Shown here: piece after piece, positions 32,581 through 41,476 of the stretch | Layout of the letters: each line of letters starts with the position of its first letter | Position numbering within the stretch: position 1 is the first letter of the stretch | Assembly (NCBI GenBank): GCA_017533785.1 | Contig: JAFWII010000012.1 | Location: forward strand, 1 to 49,419 | Source: Erysipelotrichaceae bacterium | Lineage (GTDB): Bacteria; Bacillota_I; Bacilli_A; Erysipelotrichales; Erysipelotrichaceae | Direction of reading: 5' to 3' | Length of the DNA: 49,419 nt | Position numbers and translations under genes: made by a program | The notes under the pieces: model-generated | What the model saw: only the letters and a program-made list of their open reading frames with translations | The model's database searches: none | What the model was told of the DNA's origin: nothing

Positions 32581-33216
32581 ATGGATATGATCCCAGAATT
32601 TGATGATCGGGAGATATCGCATTTCTACTTTTCCAACGCCAAAGTATGCGCTGATTCTTTTCACGTTCTTGAACATCTGACTCTGGCATTCCGGGATATC
32701 CGCTTAAAGTGCAGGAGGAATACAGAAGACGAGGATATGCAGTATCTTCTGACCAAGTTCAAGTATGTCTTTGACCATGACACAAATCTTAATAACAGAG
32801 CTCGTTACAATCAGCGCTTAAAGTGTTATCTCAATCACCGGGATATCCTGAACAGGATGTGTGACTTCTTTCCGGAGTTAAAGAAAGCGTATGAACTGAA
32901 AGAGGCATATATTCATTTCAACGAGACTTCCTCTTCCGCAAAAGCCAGAGAAGAATTAACAGAGATGATCGAACTGTTCTCCAAAAGCGGAATCAAGGAA
33001 TATGAAGGATTTGTCAGTCTTCTGATCAACTGGTTCGAAGAGATCATCAATTCCTTTACTTTGATCAGCGGCAAAAGGATCAATAACAGTTACATCGAAG
33101 CGAGGAACAGGACGATCGATGTGCTGTTGTTCAACGCCAATGGGTATACCAACTTTAAATGGTCCAGGAACCGCATTCTTTACTGCTTGAATAAGAACGA
33201 TTCATTTAAGCTCTAG
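32581..33216 (+). pseudogene. ISL3-family transposase, C-terminal remnant
   Basis: 211 residues are left of a protein of about 400 or more. The remnant starts within the DDE domain (AKVCADSFHVLEHL, with the second catalytic Asp) and keeps the C-terminal signature NNSYIEARNRTIDVLLFNANG and RNRILYCLNK of ISL3 transposases. The zinc-finger and first half are absent, an in-frame TGA directly precedes the first ATG, and the upstream sequence is the terminator of the previous operon. It is therefore a 5'-truncated, inactive copy. Confidence 0.8.
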
Positions 33217-33238
33217 ATATCTAAGAAAGAAAGAAAAA

Positions 33239-33299
33239 GTGGTTTGGTTCGAAGGGACAGGAGTACTCGTTTACTCTTATCCCTTTTCTTACAAACCAC
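33239..33299. repeat. Long imperfect inverted repeat after the ISL3 remnant
   Basis: The outer arms GTGGTTTG (33239-33246) and CAAACCAC (33292-33299) are perfect. Inside them, AAGGGACAGGAGTA (33252-33265) pairs with TACTCTTATCCCTT (33272-33285) with one G-U and one mismatch. A 61-nt near-continuous stem results. It may be the transposon end, or a structured RNA. The remaining sequence to 33413 shows no gene. Confidence 0.5.
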
Positions 33300-33413
33300 A
33301 TGTTTTCTTACAGGGTAACCACAGAACTTTACAGCTCCGTACACTCTATCCTAAGAGGTATAACCACAGGCATTTAAAGGTTAGGCCACAGGATTATTTA
33401 AATACCCCTTTTA

Positions 33414-34016
33414 TTATCTGATGATCCTGATTGATTCGATGACCGGCTGCTGGTCCTCCGGGATCGTGCCATTGTCATCCACCGGTCTGGTATCCCTCGC
33501 GATCTGCAGAACGATCTCCATGCCTTCTGTCACTTTGCCGAAGGCCGCATACTGTCCGTCCAGCCAGGGCGCCTCGCCGACCATGATGAAGAACTGGGAA
33601 GAAGCGGAATCCGGGTCTTTCGCCCTCGCCATCGACAGAACGCCTTCCGTATGCTTCAGGTCATTCCTGAAACCATTGGCTGTGAATTCGCCGGGGATAT
33701 TAGCGACCTTACCTTCCGGATCGGCTCCGCCCTGGATCATAAAACCGTCGATGATGCGGTGGAAGGTCTTGCCGTCATAAAAGCCGTTTTCCGCAAGCTC
33801 CGTGAAGTTTTCCACCGTTTTCGGCGCAATACCCGGATACAGTTCCATCCGGACAGTGCCGTAATCCCTTATGGTCATTTCCGCAACGATCGGTTCCGCC
33901 GGCTCTTTCGTCTCTGTCGTCGGAGCGGGCACAGTCGTGGTGTGGTTGGGTTTGCTGCAGGCGGACAGACCGGCGAGCAGCAGCAGTACAGTCAAACAAA
34001 CATACAGTTTCTTCAT
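33414..34016 (-). CDS. Cyclophilin-type peptidyl-prolyl isomerase, lipoprotein
   Basis: 200 residues. A lipoprotein signal with the lipobox LLAGLSAC (Cys20) is followed by a short Thr/Pro/Glu-rich linker (21-44) and a cyclophilin domain. The catalytic stretch FHRIIDGFMIQGG, SQFFI and YAAFGKVTEGMEIV are conserved. It is attached to the outer face of the membrane and helps fold exported proteins. AAAGAGGA lies before the ATG. It follows tRNA-Val on the same strand, with a hairpin between them. Confidence 0.95.
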   Translation of the reverse strand: MKKLYVCLTVLLLLAGLSACSKPNHTTTVPAPTTETKEPAEPIVAEMTIRDYGTVRMELYPGIAPKTVENFTELAENGFYDGKTFHRIIDGFMIQGGADPEGKVANIPGEFTANGFRNDLKHTEGVLSMARAKDPDSASSQFFIMVGEAPWLDGQYAAFGKVTEGMEIVLQIARDTRPVDDNGTIPEDQQPVIESIRIIR

Positions 34017-34038
34017 ACAATAAATCCTCTTTCAGTAA

Positions 34039-34062
34039 GAAAGCGTCCTCCGGGACGCTTTC
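34039..34062 (-). terminator. Hairpin between tRNA-Val and the cyclophilin gene
   Basis: GAAAGCGTCC, loop TCCG, GGACGCTTTC: a perfect 10-bp stem. The T-run afterwards on the minus strand is weak (TTACTG), so termination may be partial. Confidence 0.6.
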
Positions 34063-34073
34063 GTTGATCTCAA

Positions 34074-34149
34074 TGGTGGAAACTACAGGACTTGAACCTG
34101 CGACATCACCCCTGTGAAGGGCGCGCTCTCCCAACTGAGCTAAGCTTCC
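34074..34149 (-). tRNA. tRNA-Val (anticodon CAC)
   Basis: A 76-nt tRNA. The acceptor stem GGAAGCT/AGTTTCC closes with one G-U, the anticodon loop is TTCACAG (anticodon CAC, codon GUG), the T loop has TTCAAGT and the 3' CCA is encoded. Confidence 0.96.
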
Positions 34150-34167
34150 GCATAGCCTAATTATAGG

Positions 34168-34584
34168 CTATTTTGTCTTTTTGAAGATAAAGAATTTCGA
34201 GAAGATGTAGTTGGCCAGAACGACCAACACATTTGAGCAGACCTTCACGATCAGATCGTTGATATGCAGCAGCTGGATGCCGGCGTACATGACCCCCATA
34301 TCAAGACCGAGGGTCACGATTCTCGCAGATACGAAGGAAAGGATCTCGCGTGACAGTGTTTTCAGGTCGTTGCTTTTGGATTCAAAGACCCAGATCTTGT
34401 TCGTCACATAGGCAAAGAATACCGCGACCGCCCATGCCAGGAAATTCGCGAAGTATTCATTGGTATGGAAGAGTCTGGTGCAGATGCCGTAAACAGCGAT
34501 ATTAACGACGGTCGTAAAACCGCCGAATATCAGATACAAGATCTGTTCCTTATAGCGAAAGAAGTATTCCTTCAGGGTCTTCAT
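34168..34584 (-). CDS. GtrA-family membrane protein
   Basis: 138 residues with four membrane segments. YLIFGGFTTVVNIAVYG near the start, FAYVTNKIWVFES after the second helix and NYIFSKFFIF at the end are the GtrA signature. GtrA-like proteins are thought to move lipid-linked sugars across the membrane or assist cell-wall polysaccharide synthesis. Its start overlaps the stop of mgtE (TAATG), so the two are translated together, although no functional link between them is known. Confidence 0.92.
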   Translation of the reverse strand: MKTLKEYFFRYKEQILYLIFGGFTTVVNIAVYGICTRLFHTNEYFANFLAWAVAVFFAYVTNKIWVFESKSNDLKTLSREILSFVSARIVTLGLDMGVMYAGIQLLHINDLIVKVCSNVLVVLANYIFSKFFIFKKTK

Positions 34585-35915
34585 TACAGCCTCAGGATCA
34601 TCGTCGCGATCGTGAAGTAGACTGTCAGGGACAGCGCGTCAACGATCGTCGTCAGCATCGGGGAAGCCATGATGGCCGGATCGAGCTTCAGCGTTTTCGC
34701 CAGGATCGGCAGGAAGCAGCCGAGCGACTTCGCGACACAGATCGTGAAGAAGATCGTCAGGGCAAGAACGACCGCCAGCAGCGGGTTCTTGTACTGGATC
34801 CAGATACGGACGCCGTTGACGACTGCCAGAACAGCGCCGACGATCAGGGCGATACGGATCTCCTTGAACCAGACCTTCAGAACGTCTTTTGTTTCGATCT
34901 CGTCAGTCGCGAGACCACGGATGATCATCGTGGAAGCCTGGGAACCGCTGTTACCGCCGGTGTCCATGATCATCGGGATAAAGGAGACCAGGATCGGCAT
35001 GACGGCGAAGGCCTCCTCATATCTCGTCAGGATGGTACCGGTAAAGATCGCCGACAGCATTAAGATGAGCAGCCAGACGATACGGTTCTTGGCATGCTGG
35101 AAAACAGAAGTCTTGAAGTAGGAGTCTTCGGAAGGAATGACACCGGCCATGATCTCGAAGTCTTCTTCGTGTTCTTCGATCGCGACATCCATCGCGTCGT
35201 CGATGGTGATGATACCGACCAGACGGTCTTCGTTGTCGACGACCGGCATGATCTGGAAATCGTATTTATCGAACATCTTGGCGACTTCTTCCTTATCGGT
35301 CGTCGTCGGGATAGTGATGACATTGTCTTCCATGACTTCGGAGATCTTGTCTGTCATTTTTGCCAGCAGCAGGTCACGGACAGAAACGACACCGACCAAC
35401 TTGCGGGAAGGATCAAGGACATACAGAGTATTGATCGTCTCCGCCTCGCTTCCGCGTTCGCGGATACGGTCGAAGGATTGACGGACGGTCATGTCCTCTT
35501 TCAGAGAGATATACTCCGGGTTCATCAAAGATCCGGCGGAGTCTTCCGGATATTTCAGGATCTCGTTGATGTATTTCCGATTGTCGGCATTCGTATTTTT
35601 CAAAAGACGCTTGACGATGTCGCTCGGCATTTCCGAGACCAGATCGGCAGCATCATCGAGGAACAGGTCGTTCATGATCCCACTCAGTTCCTGATCAGAC
35701 ATCGCGTTGATCAGGTCTTCCTGCATGTCCGGTTCCAGACGTGAAAAGACTTCTGCTGAGTCGTCTTTGTTCAGCAAGCGGAATACGATGACAGCCTGCT
35801 CTTTCGGCAGTTCGTTCAACACTTCAGAAACATCGCTGAAGTTTGCTTCTTCGAGAAATTTCTTCAACTGGCTGTAGTCTTTTTTCTCTAATAATTCAAC
35901 AATCTTTTCTTCCAT
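34584..35915 (-). CDS. mgtE: Magnesium transporter MgtE
   Basis: 443 residues, full length. The N-terminal helical domain (1-130, LPKEQAVIVFRLL and MSDQELSGIMNDL), two CBS domains (about 135-255, IPTTTDKEEVAKMFDKYDF) and five membrane helices (about 285-443) are in the normal order. The pore motif PILVSFIPMIMDTGGNSGSQ is present. MgtE is a Mg2+-gated Mg2+ channel. AAAGG lies before the ATG. The leader is too short for the M-box riboswitch often found before mgtE. Confidence 0.96.
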   Translation of the reverse strand: MEEKIVELLEKKDYSQLKKFLEEANFSDVSEVLNELPKEQAVIVFRLLNKDDSAEVFSRLEPDMQEDLINAMSDQELSGIMNDLFLDDAADLVSEMPSDIVKRLLKNTNADNRKYINEILKYPEDSAGSLMNPEYISLKEDMTVRQSFDRIRERGSEAETINTLYVLDPSRKLVGVVSVRDLLLAKMTDKISEVMEDNVITIPTTTDKEEVAKMFDKYDFQIMPVVDNEDRLVGIITIDDAMDVAIEEHEEDFEIMAGVIPSEDSYFKTSVFQHAKNRIVWLLILMLSAIFTGTILTRYEEAFAVMPILVSFIPMIMDTGGNSGSQASTMIIRGLATDEIETKDVLKVWFKEIRIALIVGAVLAVVNGVRIWIQYKNPLLAVVLALTIFFTICVAKSLGCFLPILAKTLKLDPAIMASPMLTTIVDALSLTVYFTIATMILRL

Positions 35916-35956
35916 AATCGTCTGCCTTTCTAGTGATCAACCGCAAATTCATCAAT

Positions 35957-35962
35957 ATTATA
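35957..35962 (-). promoter_or_regulatory. -10 element of mgtE
   Basis: TATAAT on the minus strand 41 nt before the mgtE ATG. It is divergent to, and about 35 bp from, the promoter of the HAD gene. Confidence 0.55.
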
Positions 35963-35995
35963 CAACGAACGGAAAGACCTTTCCCAAAAAATCAG

Positions 35996-36001
35996 TATAA
36001 T
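35996..36001 (+). promoter_or_regulatory. -10 element 6 nt before the Cof-type HAD ATG
   Basis: TATAAT, 6-nt gap (GGAAAC), ATG at 36008, no usable Shine-Dalgarno sequence: a leaderless mRNA is predicted. Confidence 0.6.
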
Positions 36002-36007
36002 GGAAAC

Positions 36008-36802
36008 ATGAATTATAAAGCTCTTGTTTTTGATCTTGACGGCACTCTGACTCCGAGCGCAGCCCAGCGTTGTTACCCGGAAGTTTGCCCGGTTTTGCGG
36101 CAGGCAAAAGAAAAGGGTCTTCATATTTTTATCGCGACCGGCCGCTCTTCCTTCTTCGTTATGAAAGACATCCGCGAAGAGACGGGAGTCGAAGCGATGG
36201 TCACTGCAAACGGCATGATCGTCCTCGACAAGGACGAGAATATCCTGGCTTTTCATCCGATCGCGCGGGAGACCTTCCTCGACCTTGTGCGGGATTCCAG
36301 GGAAAAGGATTACCCAGCCGGTTTTAAATTCAAAGATCAGATCGCCGTCTTCAACGGATATGAAAGATTCGTAGCACGCTATGGTTCTGCGAAAGTGAAT
36401 CAGTATCTGATCAAAAACGCAGAAGACTGCACCGATCCGACAGTCTTCGGCGAGACTGTCGATGTCTTTATGTTCGGTGATCCGGACTACTTCTTTTCAC
36501 TGCCGGAACGTTTCCCCGACCTGACCGTCATCCTTGCCCGCCACCAGGCCTGTGAGGCATATCCCAAAGGATTCAATAAATTCACCGGACTGCAGGATCT
36601 GTTCCGCAGTTACGGTCTGAAGGAGGAAGAGGTCATCGCTTTCGGCGATTCCGAGAACGACGAAGAGATGCTGAAGCGCTGCGGCCTCGGCGTCGCCATG
36701 GGAAATGGCACGGAAGGCGCAAAAAAGGCAGCGGACTTTGTCACACTGCCCTGTGATCAGGACGGCATCGGCTACGCGCTCCGTCACTTCGGTCTGATTT
36801 AA
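36008..36802 (+). CDS. Cof-type HAD phosphatase
   Basis: 264 residues. Motif I LVFDLDGTLT, motif II FIATGRSSF and motif IV GDSENDEEML are those of the Cof/YbjI-type HAD phosphatases with a C2 cap (about 85-190). These hydrolyse sugar phosphates, nucleotides or flavin/PLP phosphates. The start at 36008 is chosen because motif I should be close to the N-terminus; upstream in-frame codons read through the promoter. The enzyme appears complete. Confidence 0.92.
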   Translation: MNYKALVFDLDGTLTPSAAQRCYPEVCPVLRQAKEKGLHIFIATGRSSFFVMKDIREETGVEAMVTANGMIVLDKDENILAFHPIARETFLDLVRDSREKDYPAGFKFKDQIAVFNGYERFVARYGSAKVNQYLIKNAEDCTDPTVFGETVDVFMFGDPDYFFSLPERFPDLTVILARHQACEAYPKGFNKFTGLQDLFRSYGLKEEEVIAFGDSENDEEMLKRCGLGVAMGNGTEGAKKAADFVTLPCDQDGIGYALRHFGLI

Positions 36803-36831
36803 AACAAGCTGCCTCAGGTGATTGTTTATTA

Positions 36832-37767
36832 TTATTTCTTCTTTTTGTTCTTTGCTTTGACGACTTTGACGATGTTCTCTGCGGTCATGCCGTATTTCTT
36901 CAGAACATCCTTTGCCTTGCCGCTTTCGCCGAAGGTATCTTCAACACCGATCGGGTAGACCGGAGTTCCGGGTTCCTGGACTGCGATCTCGGCAACTGCG
37001 GAGAACAGGCCGCCGATGATGTTGTGCTCTTCGCAGGCGAATGCCATCTTATGGCCCTTTAACGCTTTCTGGATGCCTTTCCTGTCGATCGGCTTCAGGC
37101 AGGTCACGTTGATGACGCTTGCAGAAATACCTTCCGCTTCGAGAGCTTCCGCCGCTTTCAGAGCTTCCTGAACCATCAGGCCCATGGCGAACAGAGCGAC
37201 ATCAGTACCCTTCTTCAGGACTTTGACTTTTGTGAAATCAAACTTTGTCTTTTCAGTGTAGACATCCTCGACCTTGCCTCTGCCCAGACGGACATAGCAC
37301 GGACCCTTAAGGTCGGCAACATAATCAATGACTGCTTTGGTCTCATACTGGTCACACGGTACGAAGACATGCATATTCGGAAGTGTGCGCATCAGCGATA
37401 CGTCTTCGATCGACTGGTGGGAAGCGCCATCTTCACCTACGGAAAGACCGGCATGGGTAGCACAGACCTTTACGTTGAGGTTCGGGTAGCAGATCGAGTT
37501 ACGGATGATCTCAAAGGCTCTGCCGGCTGCGAATACAGCGAAGCTGCTCGCGAAGACGGTCTTGCCGGAAGCTGCCAGACCGGCAGCCATGCCCATCATG
37601 TTGGCTTCCGCGATACCGGCGTTGAAATGACGTTCCGGACATGCGTTTTTCGCTTCGACGGTCTTGGTGGATTTTGTCAGGTCAGCATCGAGAACGACGA
37701 TATCTTCTCTTTCCTTGATCAGTTTCGCCAGTTCCTGGCCGTACGCGTTTCTTGTCTCCTGTGCCAT
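36832..37767 (-). CDS. Transketolase, C-terminal subunit
   Basis: 311 residues containing the pyrimidine-binding and C-terminal domains of transketolase. RHFNAGIAEANMMGMAAGLA holds the catalytic Glu, and THAGLSVGEDGASHQSIEDV, VRLGRGKV and the final transketolase_C domain are typical. The C-terminus is a Lys-rich tail (AKNKKKK). It starts by sharing the A of the upstream stop codon (TAATG). With the N-terminal subunit it performs the ketol transfers of the pentose phosphate pathway. Confidence 0.95.
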   Translation of the reverse strand: MAQETRNAYGQELAKLIKEREDIVVLDADLTKSTKTVEAKNACPERHFNAGIAEANMMGMAAGLAASGKTVFASSFAVFAAGRAFEIIRNSICYPNLNVKVCATHAGLSVGEDGASHQSIEDVSLMRTLPNMHVFVPCDQYETKAVIDYVADLKGPCYVRLGRGKVEDVYTEKTKFDFTKVKVLKKGTDVALFAMGLMVQEALKAAEALEAEGISASVINVTCLKPIDRKGIQKALKGHKMAFACEEHNIIGGLFSAVAEIAVQEPGTPVYPIGVEDTFGESGKAKDVLKKYGMTAENIVKVVKAKNKKKK

Positions 37768-38582
37768 TATGCTGCTTCCTCCAAATCTTTCATAGCCTGA
37801 GCGTACTGCTCAGCATTCGGTGCGCTTCCGTGCCATGCATAATTGTTTTCCATGAAGGAAACGCCTTTGCCCTTAACGGTGTGCGCGATGATCGCGGTCG
37901 GTTTTCCTTTGGTCTTTCTGGCTTCTTTCAGAGCTGCCTTCAGTTCAGCGAAGTCGTTGCCGTTGCATTCGATCGTATGAAGCCCGAAAGCTTCCGCTTT
38001 TTCCTTTAACGGCAGCGGGCCGATGACGTCCTGGACATTACCGTCGATCTGCAGACCGTTCTGGTCGAAGATGACGCAGAGATTATCGAGGTTGTAATGC
38101 GCGGCAGCCATCATAGCTTCCCAGACGATGCCCTCTTCGCTTTCGCCGTCACCGACAAGCGCATAAACGCGGTACGGGACTTTGTCGAGCTTGTTGGCGA
38201 TCGCCATGCCGACAGCGGTGGATACACCCTGACCGAGGGAGCCGGTCGACATATCGACACCGGGGACCTCATTCATATTCGGATGGCCCTGGAGATTGGA
38301 ATTCAGCTGACGGAAGGTCTTGAGGTCTTCTTTCAGGAGTCCCTTTTCATCCAGCACAGCGTACAGAGCGGGAGAAATATGGCCTTTGGAAAGAACGAAA
38401 CGGTCGCGCGCGGTCGTTTTCAGATTCTCTTCATTGATGTCCATCTCCTCAAAGTAAAGGGTCGTCAGAATATCAGCCGCACCGAGGGAACCACCCGGAT
38501 GGCCGGACTGTGCATCATAAACCATTGTTACGATCTTTTTGCGGATCGATGATGCATGTTTCTGTAAGTCTTTTGTTTTCAT
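37767..38582 (-). CDS. Transketolase, N-terminal subunit
   Basis: 271 residues from the ATG at 38582, where GGTGGAGG is well placed; an upstream in-frame ATG (38597) overlaps that ribosome binding site. The thiamine-diphosphate-binding domain is complete: SGHPGGSLGAADILTTLYF, LSKGHISPALYAVL, and GDGESEEGIVWEAMMAAAHYNLDNL for the GDG...N motif. It is co-translated with the C-terminal subunit and divergent from rarA with a symmetrical promoter region. Confidence 0.95.
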   Translation of the reverse strand: MKTKDLQKHASSIRKKIVTMVYDAQSGHPGGSLGAADILTTLYFEEMDINEENLKTTARDRFVLSKGHISPALYAVLDEKGLLKEDLKTFRQLNSNLQGHPNMNEVPGVDMSTGSLGQGVSTAVGMAIANKLDKVPYRVYALVGDGESEEGIVWEAMMAAAHYNLDNLCVIFDQNGLQIDGNVQDVIGPLPLKEKAEAFGLHTIECNGNDFAELKAALKEARKTKGKPTAIIAHTVKGKGVSFMENNYAWHGSAPNAEQYAQAMKDLEEAA

Positions 38583-38603
38583 GAGTACCTCCACCATTCA
38601 TTT

Positions 38604-38647
38604 TATCACAGGCATGTTGTAAAGTTTCTTCCTTATTGCCTGTGATA
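38604..38647. promoter_or_regulatory. Symmetrical divergent promoter between transketolase and rarA
   Basis: TATCACAGGCA (38604-38614) and TGCCTGTGATA (38637-38647) form a perfect 11-bp inverted repeat with centres 33 bp apart. Each arm includes an outward-facing extended -10 (TGATACAAT for rarA, TGATAAAAT for transketolase). The -35 regions must overlap in the 22 bp between the arms. Confidence 0.55.
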
Positions 38648-38661
38648 CAATGGATTTGCAC

Positions 38662-39927
38662 ATGAAAGAACCTCTTGCATTCCGCCTGCGTCCGAAAACG
38701 CTGGAAGACATCATCGGCCAGAAACATCTTGTCGGGGAGCACGGTATCATCCGCCGCTGTATCGAAGAAAAAACGATCTTTTCGCTGATCTTTTTCGGTC
38801 CGCCCGGGATCGGCAAAACGACCCTTTCCAAGGTCATTGCCCAGGAGTTGGGACGACCCTACAAGATGTTCAACGCTGTGACCGGCAACAAGAAAGACCT
38901 CGACGCGATCTTCTTCCAGGCAAAGATGGAAGGTTCACTGCTTTTGATCTGCGACGAAGTCCACCGCCTCAACAAAGACAAACAGGATCTGCTGCTTCCT
39001 CATATCGAAGACGGTTCGATCATCCTTTTGGGCGCAACGACTGCCAACCCCTACCATTCGATCAATCCTGCCATCCGTTCCCGCTGTCATCTGCTGGAGC
39101 TTCTGCCGCTGAGCCGTGAGGATATGGCAGAGGCGATCGCAAAAGCGATGAAAGCGCCGGAAGGTCTGAACAACGAATACACGATCGAAGACGGTGCAGT
39201 CCGCCGGATCTGCGATACCGCCAACGGCGACATCCGCTATGCATTGAATATCCTGGAGATCTCTGCGTTATATGCAGAAGACAAGATCATCACCGAAGCG
39301 ATCGTCGACCAGTACACGAAAGTCGCCAACAACCGTTCCTTCGGAGACGATGACGGGCATTACGATCTGGTTTCCGCCTTACAGAAAAGCATCCGCGGTT
39401 CCGATGTCAACGCCGCGCTCTATTATCTCGGTCTGCTGGCGCAGAGCGGCGACGTCAAAGGCATTGTCCGGCGTTTGCTGGTGATCGCCTATGAAGACAT
39501 CGGTTTAGCCAACCCTGCATTATGCGCACGCACTCTGCCTGCCTGTCAGACGGCAGAAGAGGTCGGATTCCCGGAAGCGATCATTCCGCTCGGTATTCAC
39601 ATCATCGATCTCTGTCTGTCCGCCAAATCCAGAACCGGTGTAGACGCGGTCCACAAAGCCCAGTCGATCGCAGAAGAATACGCGTATGATATCCCGAAAT
39701 ATCTGCGGCTGACCCCGGTCGGTCTGAAGAATGATGAAAAATACAGTTACGACCGTTATGATTGTTTCCACAAGATCCAATATCTGCCTGATCCGCTGAA
39801 GGATCTTGACCTCTTTCCCGCCTTCAACAACAACCGCTATGAGCAGCAGCTGAAACAGATCTACGAGGAACTGAAAAAAACGAAGCGGACATCCGATCTT
39901 AAAAATCTCTACAAACAGGGGCAGTGA
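38662..39927 (+). CDS. rarA: Replication-associated recombination protein RarA (MgsA)
   Basis: 421 residues from the ATG at 38662. An ATG 12 nt earlier overlaps the -10 hexamer and would give a longer start; the family normally begins with M-x-x-PLAFRLRPKTLEDIIGQ as here. AAA+ ATPase motifs are clear: Walker A GPPGIGKT (46-53) and Walker B LLLICDEVHR (Asp98, Glu99), then the C-terminal MgsA helical domain. RarA acts at stalled replication forks. It is monocistronic and followed by a palindromic terminator. Confidence 0.94.
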   Translation: MKEPLAFRLRPKTLEDIIGQKHLVGEHGIIRRCIEEKTIFSLIFFGPPGIGKTTLSKVIAQELGRPYKMFNAVTGNKKDLDAIFFQAKMEGSLLLICDEVHRLNKDKQDLLLPHIEDGSIILLGATTANPYHSINPAIRSRCHLLELLPLSREDMAEAIAKAMKAPEGLNNEYTIEDGAVRRICDTANGDIRYALNILEISALYAEDKIITEAIVDQYTKVANNRSFGDDDGHYDLVSALQKSIRGSDVNAALYYLGLLAQSGDVKGIVRRLLVIAYEDIGLANPALCARTLPACQTAEEVGFPEAIIPLGIHIIDLCLSAKSRTGVDAVHKAQSIAEEYAYDIPKYLRLTPVGLKNDEKYSYDRYDCFHKIQYLPDPLKDLDLFPAFNNNRYEQQLKQIYEELKKTKRTSDLKNLYKQGQ

Positions 39928-39938
39928 GCCCCTTTTCT

Positions 39939-39974
39939 AATGAAAGAACTGTTCAGCTGAACAGTTCTTTCATT
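39939..39974. terminator. 36-bp perfect palindrome, bidirectional terminator
   Basis: Two 18-bp arms with no spacer, centred between 39956 and 39957, run from AATGAAAGAA to TTCTTTCATT. It serves the convergent rarA and M32 peptidase genes and reaches the latter's stop codon. T-rich tails are present on both sides. Confidence 0.8.
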
Positions 39975-41476
39975 TATTGATCCAGACCGTACAATGTACG
40001 GTATTTCTTCTTCAGGTAGTCGATATAGTAGTGCGGATCGAATTCCTCGCCGGTCGCTTTGACGACCGCTTCCTTGAAGGTGTAGCGGGCACCGTACTGC
40101 TGGAAGTGCTCCTTCAGCCAGTCGGTGATCCTGAAGAATTCTCCCTTCTCGAGGGCTGCATCGATATCGAGATCCTTCTCCATGGCATGCAGGAGCTGTG
40201 CGCCGATCGCGGAGCCCAGTGCATAGGTCGGGAAATAGCCGAAGCTCGCGCCGGACCAGTGAACATCCTGCAGGATGCCGACGCCGTCATCCGGGACATC
40301 CACGCCGAGATACTCTTTGTATTTTTCATTCCACAGCGTATTGAGGTGCTCAAGATCAGCTGTTCCCTTGAAGATGCTCTTTTCGATCTCGTAGCGGATC
40401 AGGATATGCAGCGGATAGGTCAGCTCATCCGCCTGGGTGCGGATCAGAGACGGTCTGGAAGCATTGACAGCTCTCCAGAACGCATCCAGGGAAACATTGC
40501 CGAGCTGTTCCGGGAAGTATTCCTGCAGTTTCGGATACAGTCCCTTCAGGAACGCCTTACGGCGGCCGATATAGTTCTCCAGGAAACGGCTTTGGCTTTC
40601 GTGCATGCCGCTGGAGATCATATGATGGAGCGGTGTCCCTGCGAATTCATCCTTTACCTGGTGTTCGAAGAAAGCGTGGCCGACCTCATGAACGATCGAG
40701 TAGAGCGAAGCAGAAACGTCTTTCTCATCATAGGCGGTCGTAATACGGACATCATTCTTGGAGATGCCGTTGGTAAAGGGATGCTCGCTGATGCCCATAT
40801 AACCCCAGTCCCTGCTGAAACCGAGGGCTTTGCAGATATCTTCGGCGAACTTTGCCTGCTTTTCTTTCGGATAGTCCAGATGCAGGAAGGAATCGTCGAC
40901 CCGGTCCTGATGCTGCGCGATCTCGAAGACCAGCGGGGAGAGCTCGCTGCGGACCAGATCGAAGAAACGGTCATAATCGGCGGCTGTCATGCCTTCCTCG
41001 TAATCGTCCAGATAGACGTCATAGGGATCCATGTCCGGATGACGCTTGGCGGCAAAACGCTTCGAGAAGCCGATGAGTTTCAGCAGATGCGGCTCGAACC
41101 TAGCATAATCCTTTTCATGTTTTGCTTTCTGCCAGTCGTCGAAGGATGCCATCGATTCCTCATTGAAGGCGACAACTTCCTCCTTATCAAGCGCACGCAC
41201 ATTGTCCAGCGAACGCAGAGCCAGCGCGATCTCACGGTTCTTTTCCTCACCGAGATCCTCCTTAGCCAAAAATTCCAGGACTTCGATCGCTTTGGGATCC
41301 GTCTCGATATCGTAGACTTCTCCGCTCAGATACGCGAGCGCCTTATTGCGTACGGCGCTGCCTGCCTGCGGCGCGATCGTTTCCTGGTCATAGTAAGCTG
41401 TGCTCATCACCAAGCCATAGGCTTCTTTTTTCTCCTGCCAGTTTTTGTAGAAAGTCAGTGCTTCTTCTCTCGTCAT
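39974..41476 (-). CDS. Carboxypeptidase M32 (Taq-type)
   Basis: 500 residues, full length for the M32 metallocarboxypeptidase family. The zinc motif is HEVGH (263-267), in IVHEVGHAFFEHQ, and the family's further signatures, SRFLENYIGRR, LTYPLHILIRYEIEK and GSFGYFPTYALG-like (GASFGYFPTYALG), are present. It removes C-terminal residues from peptides in the cytosol. GGAGGAG is the ribosome binding site; the start overlaps the end of the TagO-like gene by 4 bp. Confidence 0.95.
   Translation of the reverse strand: MTREEALTFYKNWQEKKEAYGLVMSTAYYDQETIAPQAGSAVRNKALAYLSGEVYDIETDPKAIEVLEFLAKEDLGEEKNREIALALRSLDNVRALDKEEVVAFNEESMASFDDWQKAKHEKDYARFEPHLLKLIGFSKRFAAKRHPDMDPYDVYLDDYEEGMTAADYDRFFDLVRSELSPLVFEIAQHQDRVDDSFLHLDYPKEKQAKFAEDICKALGFSRDWGYMGISEHPFTNGISKNDVRITTAYDEKDVSASLYSIVHEVGHAFFEHQVKDEFAGTPLHHMISSGMHESQSRFLENYIGRRKAFLKGLYPKLQEYFPEQLGNVSLDAFWRAVNASRPSLIRTQADELTYPLHILIRYEIEKSIFKGTADLEHLNTLWNEKYKEYLGVDVPDDGVGILQDVHWSGASFGYFPTYALGSAIGAQLLHAMEKDLDIDAALEKGEFFRITDWLKEHFQQYGARYTFKEAVVKATGEEFDPHYYIDYLKKKYRTLYGLDQ

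Noticed and set aside
32540..32583. In-frame TGA before the ISL3 remnant as possible UGA recoding
   Set aside because: Genes around it use TGA as a normal stop, and the upstream sequence is a terminator and not transposase coding DNA; truncation explains it.
35916..35995. M-box or other riboswitch before mgtE
   Set aside because: The leader is only about 35 nt and shows no conserved core.
38650..38661. Upstream ATG as the start of rarA
   Set aside because: It overlaps the -10 hexamer, so it would not be in the transcript, and the family start fits the ATG at 38662.
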